Source: Tricholoma matsutake (Eukaryota; Basidiomycota; Agaricomycetes; Agaricales; Tricholomataceae). From it: DNA of 64,000 nt. This document shows, piece after piece, positions 1 to 11,816 of the stretch; within the stretch, counting starts at the first letter, position 1, and every line of letters begins with the position of its first letter. The stretch lies in assembly GCA_026075535.2 (NCBI GenBank), contig AP026548.1, forward strand, positions 7,564,001 through 7,628,000, given 5' to 3'. Both the position numbers and the translations under genes were made by a program. Below the pieces are notes generated by a model. The model was not told the origin of the DNA. It made no database searches and saw only the letters and a list, made by a program, of their open reading frames with translations.

Positions 1-1614
1 CACTTCACACTAGTTCATGTCACAGGTACACATCATGGTCCAGATGGACTTTTGAGACGTCCTCCACAAGATGAAGATGACCAGTTTGATAACAAAAACG
101 ATTTTGGAGACTCTTCACGGTTTCATACATCAAATCAATCCCGTTACGACTCGTCCCTTTACTTCCTATCAAATTTCGACACTCTCCCTCTCTTCAGATC
201 TCACTCAGTAAGAGAGAGGATCTGACCTACGACGATGTCCCACAAACAAACAAACCAAAAAAGGATGATGAAAGATTACTTCACGTTTGAAAGATTTGGT
301 ATGACCCCCAGATTTATCAGATTCTGAATATGCTACCTTTGTTCAGAATTCTTCTTAGATTCTGGCAAACTATGGAGAAAGGACTCTCATGGAGCTCACA
401 AGATCATTGCAATTCCTGAACATCATCTCAAAATTATTCGTGCAGCTCACGACAATATCGGACACAAGATGGTCTTCACAACGAAATCAGTTATTTCCCT
501 ACAATTCTGGTGGCCTAACATGAAAGCTGACATCACATGGTTTATTTGCACCTGCCACCTCTGCCAAGTACGACAAACTCGAAATCTCCTTATCCCACCT
601 ACCATCGCCACACCCGCACCTTTATTCAGCAAAGTCTACATCAATACTATGCAAATGCCTCCTTCGAGCAGATTCAAGTATATCATACAAGGTCGATGTT
701 TGCTAATGACTTATCCCAAATGGTGAAATCTTCAATGAGAAAATGCCACAACCCTCAGCGATTGGATCTTCAAAGACATCATTTGTAGATGGGGTTCCCT
801 ATACAAAATTGTGAGCAATAATGGATCAGCCTTCATTGCAACATTGGAGTACCTTTCAAAATGATATCATATTAACCACATTCAAATTAGCGGTTACAAT
901 TCTTGTGCAAACGGACTCATCGAAAGAGCTCACTTTGATATTCAACAATCATTATTCAAAGCAGTCAATGGAGATCAGAGCAAATGGTCAGCTGGATCAC
1001 ACTCTGTGTTTTGGGCAGAATGAGTTATGGTTCATAGACATATGGGTTGCTCTCCTTACTTCACAGTTACAGGTTCACACCCCCTCATCCCGCTTGACAT
1101 CTCTGAAGCAATGTATTTGCAACCCCCTCCCAATTCTATCTTATTGACAACTGATCTCATCACTCGAAGAGCAATAGCACTACAAAAACAATCATCCAAC
1201 CTCAAGATTCTATATTCAAAAGTCTACACCGCTCGACTCAAAGCCGTGAAATGTTTCGAACTCGTTCACAAACAAACAATGCATGACTACAACTTCAAAA
1301 AAGGCGACCTGGTCCTACTTCAAAACATGCAAATTGAGAAATCCCTCAATCACAAGATGTGACCTCAATATTTAGGTCCCCTCATCGTCATTGATCAAAA
1401 CTATGGAGGAACCTACATCATCTGCGAACTCGATGGATCAGTATTCCATTGACCAGTTGCTGCTTTCCAACTTCTCCCTTATTTTGCTCAAAAATCAATT
1501 CCCCTTCCGCCAAACTTCCTCGATATTGACTCAGAACGTCTCGAAAAACTTTGAAACACTTTGAACATCAACGAAGATATTCCCAAAGACCTTCTGGACT
1601 TTGAAGATAAATAA
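1..1614 (+). pseudogene. Ty3/gypsy pol remnant, RNase H end plus integrase (family G2, copy 1)
   Basis: The window opens inside a Ty3 polyprotein. The first 90 bases encode the end of an RNase H/tether segment (LVHVTGTHHGPDG). An integrase zinc-binding region follows around 440-600 (His pair, then CTCHLCQ), then a decayed core with the motif HRHMGCSPYF near 1030-1080 and a C-terminal region (PQYLGPLIVI) ending at TAA 1612-1614. The frame is broken many times; TGA at 1021-1023 and near 1359 and 1452 stand where Arg is expected. The same pol lies inverted at 37556-41140, where the counterpart of the 1021 TGA is an intact CGA. The 5' part lies outside the window. Confidence 0.85.
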
Positions 1615-1815
1615 TTATTCCCTTTTCTTTGTTTGCAATCACTTACCTATGACTTTGATTTCTTTTAGTGTACAATACAAGTCATGATATCGCATTATAG
1701 CGTGGTTGCACAAACTCCAAGAGGGTTTTTTGGCCATGATGATCTACTGAGCCTTTCCCTTATTTTCTCTCTTTCTTATATTTTTCTTATCGCTACTTTT
1801 TGAGACTCACAAGAT
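1615..1815 (+). repeat. post-pol spacer of family G2
   Basis: This stretch follows the pol stop and matches, inverted, 37320-37555 (downstream of the second G2 pol). Its distal part also matches 34700-34839. In the complete copy the next feature is the antisense Zn2Cys6-like gene. Here homology stops near 1815 and unrelated sequence begins, so this copy has lost its antisense gene and 3' LTR. Confidence 0.7.
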
Positions 1816-1834
1816 ATTATGATGTTGATCCATG

Positions 1835-1963
1835 GACAACTACATCAATGAGTTTAGGGACTTGGTGGACATGGCAGGATATGGGAGTGGGCTACCAGTG
1901 GTAGTGAAATTTTGGCATGCTCTCAATCAAGGGGTTCTCATCACTAGAATTTGTAAGGGTATG
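1835..1963 (+). pseudogene. retrotransposon gag fragment
   Basis: One frame reads DNYINEFRDLVDMAGYG followed by VVVKFWHALNQ. This resembles the Retrotrans_gag core found in Ty3 elements (typically F-x-D-L-V-D-x-A-G-Y, then V-x-K-F-x-x-G-L). Only about 43 codons survive. It is unlike the G1 and G3 gag proteins in this window, so it probably comes from another family, joined to the broken end of the G2 copy. Confidence 0.5.
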
Positions 1964-2985
1964 TTGTGATTTCCAGATAAGCCATCTGGGGACCCCCCCT
2001 CCCCCTTCCTTACCATATATAGTAGTCATTTCATTATGTAATCATTGTATAAAATATTTCCCTAGCACCTACATCATCTCTTGCTAACCAGAAACTCTGT
2101 GTTTTACAAGATATAAATCATTATTGAATTACCAACCAGCTTGGGACATGCCACAGCACCGGTACATGACAAAAGGAAGTTGCTCAACCAACATGTGACC
2201 TGATGACTCAGCACCCAGATAAGGAAAAATGTTACACATACTTGGTTTTTCGCTGTGTTCTGATTCTCTCTCACTTTGTTGTGCTTAGATTGTGGTGAGA
2301 GAAGGTATTTTTATGCATAATGAAGCACATTGATGAGCATAAACCATGATTACAAGATTCAAATAAGGTTGCATGAGGCCCCCCCCTCCCCACATACTGT
2401 CTCAGAATCTGCCTGCGAGTACCCCTTGGTCTCAATTGAGAGATTCAGGATCAGATTGCACAGATGTAGGGTGCATGGGTCACACCATGACTCAACTGAG
2501 ATCTGACAGTATGGTGTATGGTATGGACTGCAGCCATCAGGACCATATAAAGATGGCCATTATATGGCATCATGAAAATAGTATGTAATCTAAACCCTGA
2601 AACCTTAACTTTCTATTCAACTGCATTACAATCAAATCAGCATCAATGTGCACACCTTCCATATTCATTGTAGGTTTGACTTGGTGTCGCCTATCACATC
2701 ATGGGTTCGACTTGGTGTCAGATCTGAGTCAGGACTCCGACTCAGGAGTAAGACTTGGTGTCTCTTTTGCATAGATTATCTTGTTATTTATTTCATTCTT
2801 CTTGTCCATTACTTATTTTCCAGTTTGAAACCATCAATATACTAGTTTTCAGTCTCATAACCAATTTACAAATACTATGCGAAAACTCCAACTAAAGTGA
2901 CCATTGCACCCCAAACCCCCACCCCTCCTGCTGGTGTCTCTCATTCCTCTCAAAAGAACTTTAGGGCATGTTTCCAACAAAAGAC
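1964..2985. other. no gene recognised
   Basis: AT-rich sequence with short C-runs near 1988-2010 and 2380-2392. Small open frames show no recognisable motif or consistent coding signal. It is probably degraded repeat DNA. Confidence 0.4.
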
Positions 2986-3140
2986 AATGATGGTCCTCAT
3001 TAATGAACTTGATGAATACTTCAAGCTTCCACCCAGAGATTTTGAGAGATGCAATCCTATTCACTGGTGGATGGGTCGACATGCCCAGTTTCCTAACCTT
3101 TTTTGGTTTGCACATGATCTTCTTTGTATACTGGGTGTGT
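2986..3140 (+). pseudogene. hAT transposase C-terminal fragment
   Basis: The frame reads INELDEYFKLPPRDFE, then CNPIHWWMGRHAQFPNL and a decayed LLCILG. It follows the hAT dimerisation domain (Dimer_Tnp_hAT: L-x-E-Y, D-P-x-x-W-W, Y/F-P-x-L, A-x-D-x-L-x-I-P). The usual V-E-R-x-F-S continuation is not seen after 3140. The catalytic core is absent, so this is a dead fragment. The call rests on motif recall only. Confidence 0.6.
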
Positions 3141-4355
3141 ATATACAGTGTTCAATGGGTCAAAGAAACAGGCAGGTCAAAGAAACAAAACACTTTCATC
3201 ATGTTAATCTTAACTCTTCAGTTTCAATTCTTCAACAGATACTTAGGTATACTCCTCTTGTAAGTCTGTAGGATGGCTGTCAAATTATCAAGTGCACGGG
3301 GCCCATCCTATGTTAGATCTTTCGCAACGTTGGCAGCTTTTTTCAGCTTTCACTCGATCATTCCAAAACAGGAAGTCAATCTTGGTCATCCACCCGAAAA
3401 TGTTCTAGTCACAGTAATAGGAGCCATTCTAATTTCTAGAGTCATGTTCATATGAACAGAATTTTCTCTGTAGGATCTTTTTGTCCCAGTTATGTTCATC
3501 AAGTACAGTCAGAATTTGGCCATAGAATGCTTAATACAGGATCTAACATGTTGATGGTTTGGGTGTGACATGATTGTTTGTGTCACAAATTGCCTGATCG
3601 AGTCTTTTGTTTCTTTGAGTCGCCCAGAGCACATTTTGAGTCTTTGGTGTGCCACTTCCACACATTGACATAAAATATTCAACTGAACCTGTAGAACTCA
3701 TGTTTTATCCTAAATACATCTTCATGTGTACTCACAATTTCAAACAGGTTGTAGTGGGAGTGAATGGAAAAGAGACTATTATTTTTGTTTCATTGGCCCG
3801 TTGAACACTGTAGTTAGTGTTTCAAGGTCCGGTCTTTTGCTGTTTTGCTGTATCTCTGCAATGACTGGATGAAATCATTTCATCAAAGAGAGGACCCCCC
3901 ATTATTTTCACTTCTCTATCCATGATTAAATTTTGTGATTATATTGACAATCGCTGACCAGAATCCTTATGTTCCAGAGATGACCCCCTGGTCTCTGGCC
4001 AGATCTATCTGCTCAAATATTTCATGATTTTATCTTATTGTTTGAGGTAGTAGGAGGCAGTTTAAATTTTAAAAAGACTGCAAAAGACTGCAACCCAACT
4101 GGACCTCAAAACACTATATATAGTACAGTTCTGAGTCCTTTTTTTTTGCTAAACCATCTTCAGGGTCTGCTGTCACAGTAGAGCATGTTTTCTCAGGTTG
4201 TCATAACACTATTTCTCTGTGCTGTGGAAGCCTACACCCTGAAACCATCAAGGTTTTGTTTCAATGCTTGTTAAGAAGAAACTTCATGTGACACATGCTC
4301 AATCCATAGCAGCATTGCATAAATAACATTTTGTCTACTATGTAAATAAACCTTG
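3141..4355. other. no gene recognised
   Basis: AT-rich sequence without a supported coding frame. Bases 3772-3840 contain short matches to generic TE-like sequence but nothing I can name. TTG at 4353-4355 is the left target duplication of the CACTA-like MITE that follows. Confidence 0.35.
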
Positions 4356-4470
4356 CACTACTGGGGCTGACCTGTGTTTCCCACAGAAATACAGCCTTAG
4401 AAACTTGTTTTAAGACTTCTGATGTGTATATCCTTTGGATATTCTTAAAATGTATGTAAAAGAAATGTTT

Positions 4471-4712
4471 CATGTTCCCTTTGTGTAAGTTAAGGAAACA
4501 CTTTTTATGTAATTATGGCTGTATCTGCAGAAAACACTTGACATATATTTTATTATGTGTTTGCTATGGATACATGCAAAGAACAAAGGGGTTACCATGG
4601 TTACACATGTATCCCTAGGAAACACATAATAAAATTACATGTTAAATGTTTTCTGCAGATACAGGCATAATTACATAAAAAGTGTTTCTTTAACTTACAC
4701 AAAGGGAACATG
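4471..4712. repeat. large internal palindrome of the CACTA-like MITE
   Basis: Arms of about 106 bases (4471-4576 and 4606-4712) are inverted copies with few mismatches around a 29-base loop. As single-stranded nucleic acid they would fold into a long hairpin. The palindrome lies between the TIR and the site where the Ty3 element landed. Confidence 0.8.
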
Positions 4713-4790
4713 AAAAATGTTTTCAGAAGGGATCTGAAAGAAACATTGTAGAATACACCTTTTATGTTCCTTGCAGATACAGCTTGGATA

Positions 4791-5496
4791 TGTCAAGAAC
4801 CGTTCCTCGCCTGATCGGAACCCACATCCATCCAACTCTTTCCTGCACGTCAAACACGACTTTTGTCTACACCTCCCGATTTCATTCCTGGCCGCCTTGC
4901 ACTGCCCACGCTGCTGTGCATCAGGCCGCCTTGTACAGCATCCACGGCTGCCTTTCCAAGGCTGCTGTCTCTATTGCAAATTTGACTATGGATTCCTGTG
5001 TGGCTCCCATAGGTAATTTATCTATGCAGTCGAGACACTGCCGCAGTCTTCATTCCTGTTCTGCATTATTCTGGACTACAGTATTTAGGCTTAGTTAGTT
5101 TTGCCTTGTATTCCTCAGTTCGTATATTGACATAGACTTGACTTTACCCTGCCAATCTAAAACCTCCTTCTACTCCAACCCCTGTCCTCTAAGAGTCTGA
5201 ACTACATTCGACTCAACCTCTAGTCTCCCTCCGAAGTTCTAGTCTCATCTGAACTCAACCTAAGTCCCTCCGTACTCCTCCCCGCGTTTACCTGCACTTT
5301 CCTGCTCCTACCTCTAAACCCTCGACTTGAAATTAGGACACCAGACGAGGTGAAGGGCACAGCTTCTTACAAGCTGAAGCCAAGTCCTTTCTGTTTCCCC
5401 TCCCACAGAATCTGCATTGACCCGACAATCTCCCGCTATCATCACCCGCAGTGTCCGGACGGATTCCAAAGCGGCCTCTAGGATCAGTTCTTAACA
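4791..5496 (+). repeat. G1 5' LTR
   Basis: 706 bp, TG...CA, preceded by GGATA. Compared by hand with the 707-bp 3' LTR it shows about 35 substitutions and one single-base indel; about 31 of the substitutions fall at CpG sites converted to TpG or CpA in one or the other LTR. Confidence 0.95.
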
Positions 5497-5536
5497 GTAT
5501 ATACAAACTCACACTTCACTCGTCCATTTCCTCTCT

Positions 5537-6928
5537 ATGACCCCTACCGAGACCCGCCAGCGCACAACAAGAAACTCCCAACACGCTGGTACTATTCCAG
5601 GGATCTCTGCAATCCAGTGATCCACCCTTTCCGACCCTCGACCCGCCACTACTTTTGGAGTGTCTTCCAGACCCTCAAACATCTTTCAACAAATCGGCTC
5701 AGGAGCTCCCTCAATCAGTGCCAACCTCATGTCCACCCATGCCCTGCAACCTTCTGGCAACCCAGAAGGTTTTCAATCAAGAACTCCCCTTGAGTACATA
5801 GGAGGCATCAACCAGCCTGAACCCTTTGGATTGGAAGATCCTGGTCTAGAGGACAGACCCCCTGGCAGACCTGATGACCCTAGTGGTCCTGACGGCCCTG
5901 GGGGTGACCCCGATCCCAATGATCCTGAGGATCAACCTCCCATGGGGGAAAACCCTGACCCAGGGAATAGGTTCATAGATGTCCTTTACAACCTCTCGGA
6001 GAGTATCCACACCCTTCATCAGAATAACACACCCAAGACCGAAAAAATTAAAGTTCGCGACCCCGACACTTTCAATGGTGCCAATCCAAAGAAACTTAGA
6101 GACTTCTTAGTCTCCTGCAATCTTCATTTCTGCGACCGTCCGCACGTATTTTCCTCTGGTGAGAAAAAGATCATATTCATCCTTTCTTATCTTAAGGGAT
6201 CAGCTCTCAGTTGGTTTGAGCCTGGTCTGAATGACCCGACAGATTCCGCACACTGGATGTGGGACTACAAAGCTTTCCTCGCCGAGCTGGAAAGCAACTT
6301 CGGTCTGCATGACCCGGTCGGAGATGCAGAAAAAGCTTTCTCTGATTTAGCAATGAAGAAAGGTGGTCGTATCATGAAATATAACGTTGACTTCTGGGAG
6401 TTAGCTTCTAGGGTCAACTGGAATGAAGCAGCCCTTCACAACCACTATTTCCGCGGTCTTCTGCTCCAGCTTCACATAGAAGTTCTCCGGGGTGGTAAAC
6501 CCAATACTCTCGCAGAACTGCACTTGAAAGCGCAGGACAGCGACGACATCTACTGGATGCAAGAAGATGAATCCCGTTTCGAAACAAAGAATTCCAGTAA
6601 CATCACTAACTCTAGTCGGAAGGACTCTTCAAAAAGCCCTTCCCCGTTGACAAACCAAGCATCTTCAAACTCCGCCCATGGTAACACCTCCAATCAGCAG
6701 TCTTCTGTGACAAAGAACACTTCCCGGGACAAGCCCAAGTCATCCATCTCCGATAAGTTGGGGAAGAATGGCAAGCTTACTGGGGAGGAACAAGAACGTC
6801 ACATGAGAGAATGACTTTGTCTCTACTGCGGTGAGGAAGGGCACGTAGCAGGAAACTGCCCAAAATCCAAAGCTGCAAAAGCCCATGCATCCACTGTCGT
6901 TCCCAAGACTACAGACTCGGAAAAATAG
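5537..6928 (+). pseudogene. gag: G1 gag polyprotein
   Basis: ATG at 5537 is the first start after the LTR. The frame continues to TAG 6926-6928 and is broken by TGA at 5618-5620 and 6812-6814. The N-terminal third is rich in Pro, Gly and Asp. The middle carries the capsid-like Retrotrans_gag core (YLKGSALSWFEPGL and following), and a CCHC zinc knuckle (CLYCGEEGHVAGNC) lies just after the second TGA. Gag packages the element RNA in cytoplasmic particles. Pol is in the -1 frame and overlaps the end of gag; an A-run just before the TAG is a possible slip site (inference). Confidence 0.9.
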
Positions 6929-9900
6929 TCTGCAACCCTCAGGATACAGCCATTGGGGCTGGGGGTTGCATTGACCTTACCCACTTGGCTGCCTATGTTC
7001 ATCTCAACGTGTCTGCTCTTTCTGACCCTGACTCCTTAACCATTCTTTTAACCTTCCCCGAATCTTCCGCCCCTTTCCGAACCCTTATCGACTCTGGCTC
7101 CTCCCACTGCTTCCTTGACTCCTCTTTCGTGTTGAATAACCAACTCAGCATGGAATCCATTAACCCGATCGGTTTACGACTCTTTGATGGAACTTGCAAC
7201 TCCACCATAACTCAGATCATCAAACTTCTGGTCACCTTCCCTGCCAGTGAAGTATTCAATTTGTCATTTTATGTAACCTCGCTTGACTCTTCCTGTTCCG
7301 CCGTACTCGGTCATAACTGGCTGAAGCAATACAATCTGTTGATTGACTGGTCTTCAAGCCAACTCGCTTTCCACTCTGCAGATCATAGAGGTCCAGCACC
7401 CCTGACATCACCTTTGTCCCCGAATCTTCCGGTAGAAATCCTCAACTCTTCCACACTTTCCGAACCCCCCATTCCTCCTAAGTTTACACCTCCCAACATC
7501 TCCTTCATCAATGCTGCCACTTATGCACATGCTAGCAAACTTCCTGGGGCAGTAGCTTTTCAGATGACCTTTGCTCCAGAAGGGTTATCCGCCCATTCCG
7601 CTATCTCTTCTGACCTTTCCGAGATTCTGCCTGAGTATCACGAATTTGCTGATGTCTTTAATAAGACTAAAGCGGATACCCTTCCTCCGCATCAGTCTTA
7701 TGACCTCAAGATAGAGACAGAAGACAATACTCCTCCACCTCCAGGCTGAATGTATTCTCTCTCCCCCTCTGAACTAGAAGTATGAGTCTTTATTGATGAA
7801 AACGTCTGCTCAGGTTTCATCCACCCATCCAAGTCGCTGCATGGTGCCCCTATTCTCTTCGTCAAGAAGAAGGATGGTAGTCTCTGACTTTGTGTCGACT
7901 ACCGAGGACTTAACCGTCTTACAAAGAAAAACCACTACCCACTTCCTCTCATTTCCAACCTACTTGACTCTCCCCACAAAGCCCGCTTGTTCACCAAAAT
8001 AGACTTGCGGCACGCTTATCACCTAGTCCACATCGCTGATGGTGATGAGGGGAAAACTACTTTCCGCACCCGCTACAGATCCTTCGAGTGGTTGGTGGTC
8101 CCCTTTGGGCTCACTAATGCACCCACAGCTTTCCAGCGGTTTATGAACGACATCTTCAGCGACATGCTGGATGTTTGTGTCATCATATACCTCGACGACA
8201 TCCTAATCTATTCCGACGACAAGTCCCAGCATGGGGCTCACATCAAAGAAGTCCTCCGCCATCTCCAGAAAAATGGACTTTATGCCTCTCCACAGAAATG
8301 TGAGTTCCACAAAGACACCGTCAAATATTTGGGTTTCATCCTTTCACTGGATGGACTGCGGATGTCCGAGGATAAAGTCAAAACCGTGCTTGACTGGCCC
8401 AAGCCTAGGAAAGTTAAGGACATTCAATCCTTCTTAGGCTTTTGCAACTTTTACCGCCACTTCATTAACGGCTATTCAGACATTGTCATCCCACTCACCC
8501 GCTTGACGCGGAAATCCGCACCATGGGACTTCAACAAGAAGTGCCGCGACACTTTTGAAAAGCTCAAACAAGAATTCACCCACACCCCCATCTTAACACA
8601 ATGGGTACCTTACTCACAGATGGTACTCGAAACCGACACTTCCGACTACACCCTAGCAGCTATCCTTTCGGTTTACACTGTGGATGGAGAAATCCATCCG
8701 GTCGCTTTTCATTCCTGCTCCTTCAATCCCACTGAACTAAATTACGACACCCATGATAAGGAACTCTTGGCCATTTTTGAAGCTTTCAAACACTGGTGGC
8801 AGTATTTCGAGGGTTCCGCAAACCCGGTTGATGTGGTCACCGACCACAAAAATCTGGAGTACTTCAGCACTACCAAGTTGCTCACCCACCGCCAGGCCCA
8901 TTGGTCTGAGTACCTTTCCCAGTTCAATCTCGTCATCCGCTTCCGCCCCGGGAAACTAGGGGCCAAGCCAGATGCACTCACTAGATGTTGGGACATCTAC
9001 CGCAAAGGGGGAAATAGCGACTTCGCCTCCGTAAACCCAACCAACTTCCGACCTGTATTCACACAGGAACAGCTCACCTCTTCCCTCCACGCCACCTATT
9101 TCGCCACACCCATCCTTCGACAGGCAGTAATCATGGATATTGAGAAACTTCACCACGACATCCGCACCTCCCTACCCCTTGACCCTTTATCATCTGCACA
9201 TCTTCCGACACCTGTCGACCCCAACTGGACCATAGACGAGGCAGGTCTTCTCTGCCACTTCGACCGGATTTATGTTGCAGACATTGCGGATCTTCGCCTC
9301 AAGGTCCTTCAGTACAAACATGATCACATCCTCTCTGGCCACTTCGGACAAAACAAAACCCAGCAGCTTGTCCGCCGGGAATATGTCTGGCCAAACCTCC
9401 ACACCTTTGTGCAGGAATTCTGCAAATCCTGTACCACTTGCAAATGATCCAAATCACCCCGACACAAGCCCTATGGGTTCCTAAAGCAACTTCCGGTTCC
9501 GGAATGACCTTGGAACTCCATCTCCATGGACTTCATTGAACAACTACCTGACTCCAACAGTCACACCGCTATCCTGGTCATTGTTGACCGCCTCACCAAG
9601 CAAGGCATCTTCATCCCAACTGTCAATGAAATCACAGCCCAAGAACTAGCAACCTGTTCGTCCTCCACATCTTCTCCAAGCATGGTGTTCCATCGCATGT
9701 CACTTGCGACCGGGGATCCGAGTTTGTCTCCCATTTCTTCCACTCCCTCGGAAAAGCACTCGACATGCAGATCCACTTCACTTCCGGTTATCACTCGCAA
9801 GGTGATGGTCAGACAGAACGACTTAATCAGACCTTGGAACAGTACCTCCAGATCTTCTGCAACTATCAGCAGGATGACTGGTCTCACCTCTTACCCTTGG

Positions 9901-10601
9901 GCAAATTTGCCTACAACAATGCTCCTTCTGCCTCTACAGGCGTATCCCCTTTCTTTGCCAACAAAGGCTATCACCCAAACATTTCCGTCTTTCCAGAATG
10001 CAACTTAGCTTCACAGCGCACCTGCAAGTTTGTCGTCGACTTAGATGACCTTCATCAGGAGCTTCGGAAACAACTTGCGGCCACTCAAGAGCGTTATCAA
10101 GGTCCTGCAGACAAACATCGGGCACCTGCACCCGACTTCAACATTGGTGATTCTGCCTATGTCACTGCGGAAAATATCTGCACCACACGTCCTTCCAAGA
10201 AACTTTCCGAAAAGCACCATGGCCCCTTTGAAATCATTGCCTGCCCAGGCACTCACTCAGTCACCCTGCGGCTCCCAGATCACATGCGGGCCATTCACCC
10301 TGTTTTCTATGTCTCTCAACTAGAGAAACACTCCCCAAACACAATTCCAAATTGAGTACAACCTCCACCTCCTCCGATCACCATCGATGACGAGCTCGAA
10401 TATGAGATCGCCGAAGTCCTCGACTCCAAAGTCGACAACTGACGTCGCTGCAAGATTCTCTACCTCGTCCGATGGGAAGGTTACCAGGGAACCAATGAAG
10501 AGACTTCCTGGCTACCTGTTACGGAACTTGACCATGCCCAAGAACTCCTTGTGGATTTTCACACCCGCTACCCGCAGAAACCTGGACCGTTACCCACTTA
10601 A
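6919..10601 (+). pseudogene. pol: G1 pol polyprotein: PR, RT, RNase H, IN, chromodomain
   Basis: The order is aspartic protease (DSGSS near 7090), reverse transcriptase (KIDLRHAYHLV near 8000; YLDDIL near 8190), RNase H (ETDTSDY near 8630; DKELLAIFEA; TDHKNLEYF), integrase with a His-Cys zinc site (HDHILSGHFG to CKSCTTC), a DDE core (DFIEQL near 9528; CDRGSEFVS near 9700; E in DGQTERLNQTLEQ near 9810), and a chromodomain (EYEIAEVLDS, then LVRWEGY) near 10400-10540. TGA codons at 7747 and 9445 and near 7784, 7888, 9504, 10336 and 10440 sit at conserved Arg positions. A frameshift lies near 9655. The product would copy and insert the element; the chromodomain usually targets heterochromatin. 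Confidence 0.95.
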
Positions 10602-10684
10602 AGACTATTCATGTTACTTATTCACTCAGTCTGAACTCAGAACAAATTTTATTGAAAAAAGATTTTTTGGACCCAACCAGGTCC

Positions 10685-11679
10685 CTACACTACCACCGTT
10701 TCTCCCTCCCCATCTTCATCTCCCTCTCCCCCAACTTTGCCCGCGTCTCCGCCCTCATCCTTCTCTTCACCCTCCTCACCCTCTTCTTCATCCTCACTCT
10801 CCTCCTCATCATCAGCTCGCCTTTTCTCCAGATATCTCTGGAAGGCCTCCCACTCATCTCCGGATTTTTGGATCCTGCGTCTTTCCTGCCGGGACTCTCG
10901 CACCGCCCGCTCCACCTCTTTGTCACCCTCATTGCTCTCCTCCCCGGCACTTTCTTCCTCCACCCACTCTGGGTCCATAGCGTCCCGAATCTCCCCCATT
11001 GATTCCCGCACTGCAGTAGCCACCTCAGTGAACCCCTTCCTTATCAACTTCATCATTTGTTGCATTATTTCTGGGTTTTCCCCGGTCGCCCCCGTCGTTC
11101 CCACTGGTTTTGCTGCAGGGGCTTCCTGCCCCTCCCACACTACCTCCTCACACTTATGTTTGACGTGCGTGCAGTTGTTGCACATGCATCCCTTTGCACC
11201 CATCTTGAAACAAGCGATCTTTTGATATTTGCACCTAGGCCACTTGTCAGTAAAAAGAGACTGGAAAGGGAAACAAGGACGTACCTTTTGCAAGGCAATG
11301 CGGCCTGCACCCGCACCGGACCCTCCAACTCCTCCGACCCCACTCGCGCCTTCGACTTGGTGACTTTCTTTTTCTTGGGGGACTTGCTCCCCTCAGCCTC
11401 ATCCTCCAAACCTGCAGCTGCAGCCACCCGCTTCTTCTCCGCTCATTTTGCGGCCAATGCCTCCCTTTTCCATGCCTCTGCCTGACACGCCTCCTCAGCC
11501 TTTGCAGCCTCCTCTGCTGCCTTCTGCACCTCCTGTGCCCAGTGTTCCTCCTCCCTCGCTGCTTCCTCCAGCTCCTTCATCTCCCGTTCCATCTGCTCCT
11601 TCATCGCCCGCTCCCTCTGTTTGTGTTGAGCCCTCATCGTGGCCAATTTGATCTGCGTGGATACTGCTGGAGGGGACAT
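10685..11679 (-). pseudogene. antisense Zn2Cys6-like coiled-coil gene inside G1
   Basis: Encoded against the retrotransposon between pol and the 3' LTR. ATG at 11679-11677 opens a charged Lys/Glu/Ala-rich coiled coil (about residues 10-75), broken once by TGA 11445-11443. A basic segment (PKKKKVTKSKARV) follows. A 50-bp intron (11235-11284) lies exactly inside the first Cys pair; splicing gives C-x2-C-x6-C-x9-C-x2-C-x6-C, the spacing of fungal Zn2Cys6 clusters. A Glu/Asp-rich tail ends at TAG 10687-10685. Apart from the single TGA the frame is open through the splice. Function is unknown; a nucleic-acid-binding regulator is an inference from the cluster. Confidence 0.8.
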
Positions 11680-11803
11680 AATTGATAGTTGATGGGGGAA
11701 GGAAAGAACGTGAAATTTTTTTCAACCAATTACCGCATTCGGAAAATTCAACCAACTTCCTCATTCAGACTCAAACCCTCACGTGCCTCGTAGGCTCGGC
11801 ACT

Positions 11804-11814
11804 AAGGGGGAAAT
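11804..11814 (+). other. polypurine tract of G1
   Basis: A purine run (AAGGGGGAAA) ends a few bases before the TG of the 3' LTR, the expected place for the plus-strand primer of an LTR retrotransposon. Confidence 0.75.
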
Positions 11815-11816
11815 AC

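Noticed and set aside
10652..11225. Plus-strand Ser/Pro/Leu-rich frames after G1 pol
   Set aside because: Shadows of the antisense gene, whose frame continues through the splice junction and forms the Zn2Cys6 spacing.
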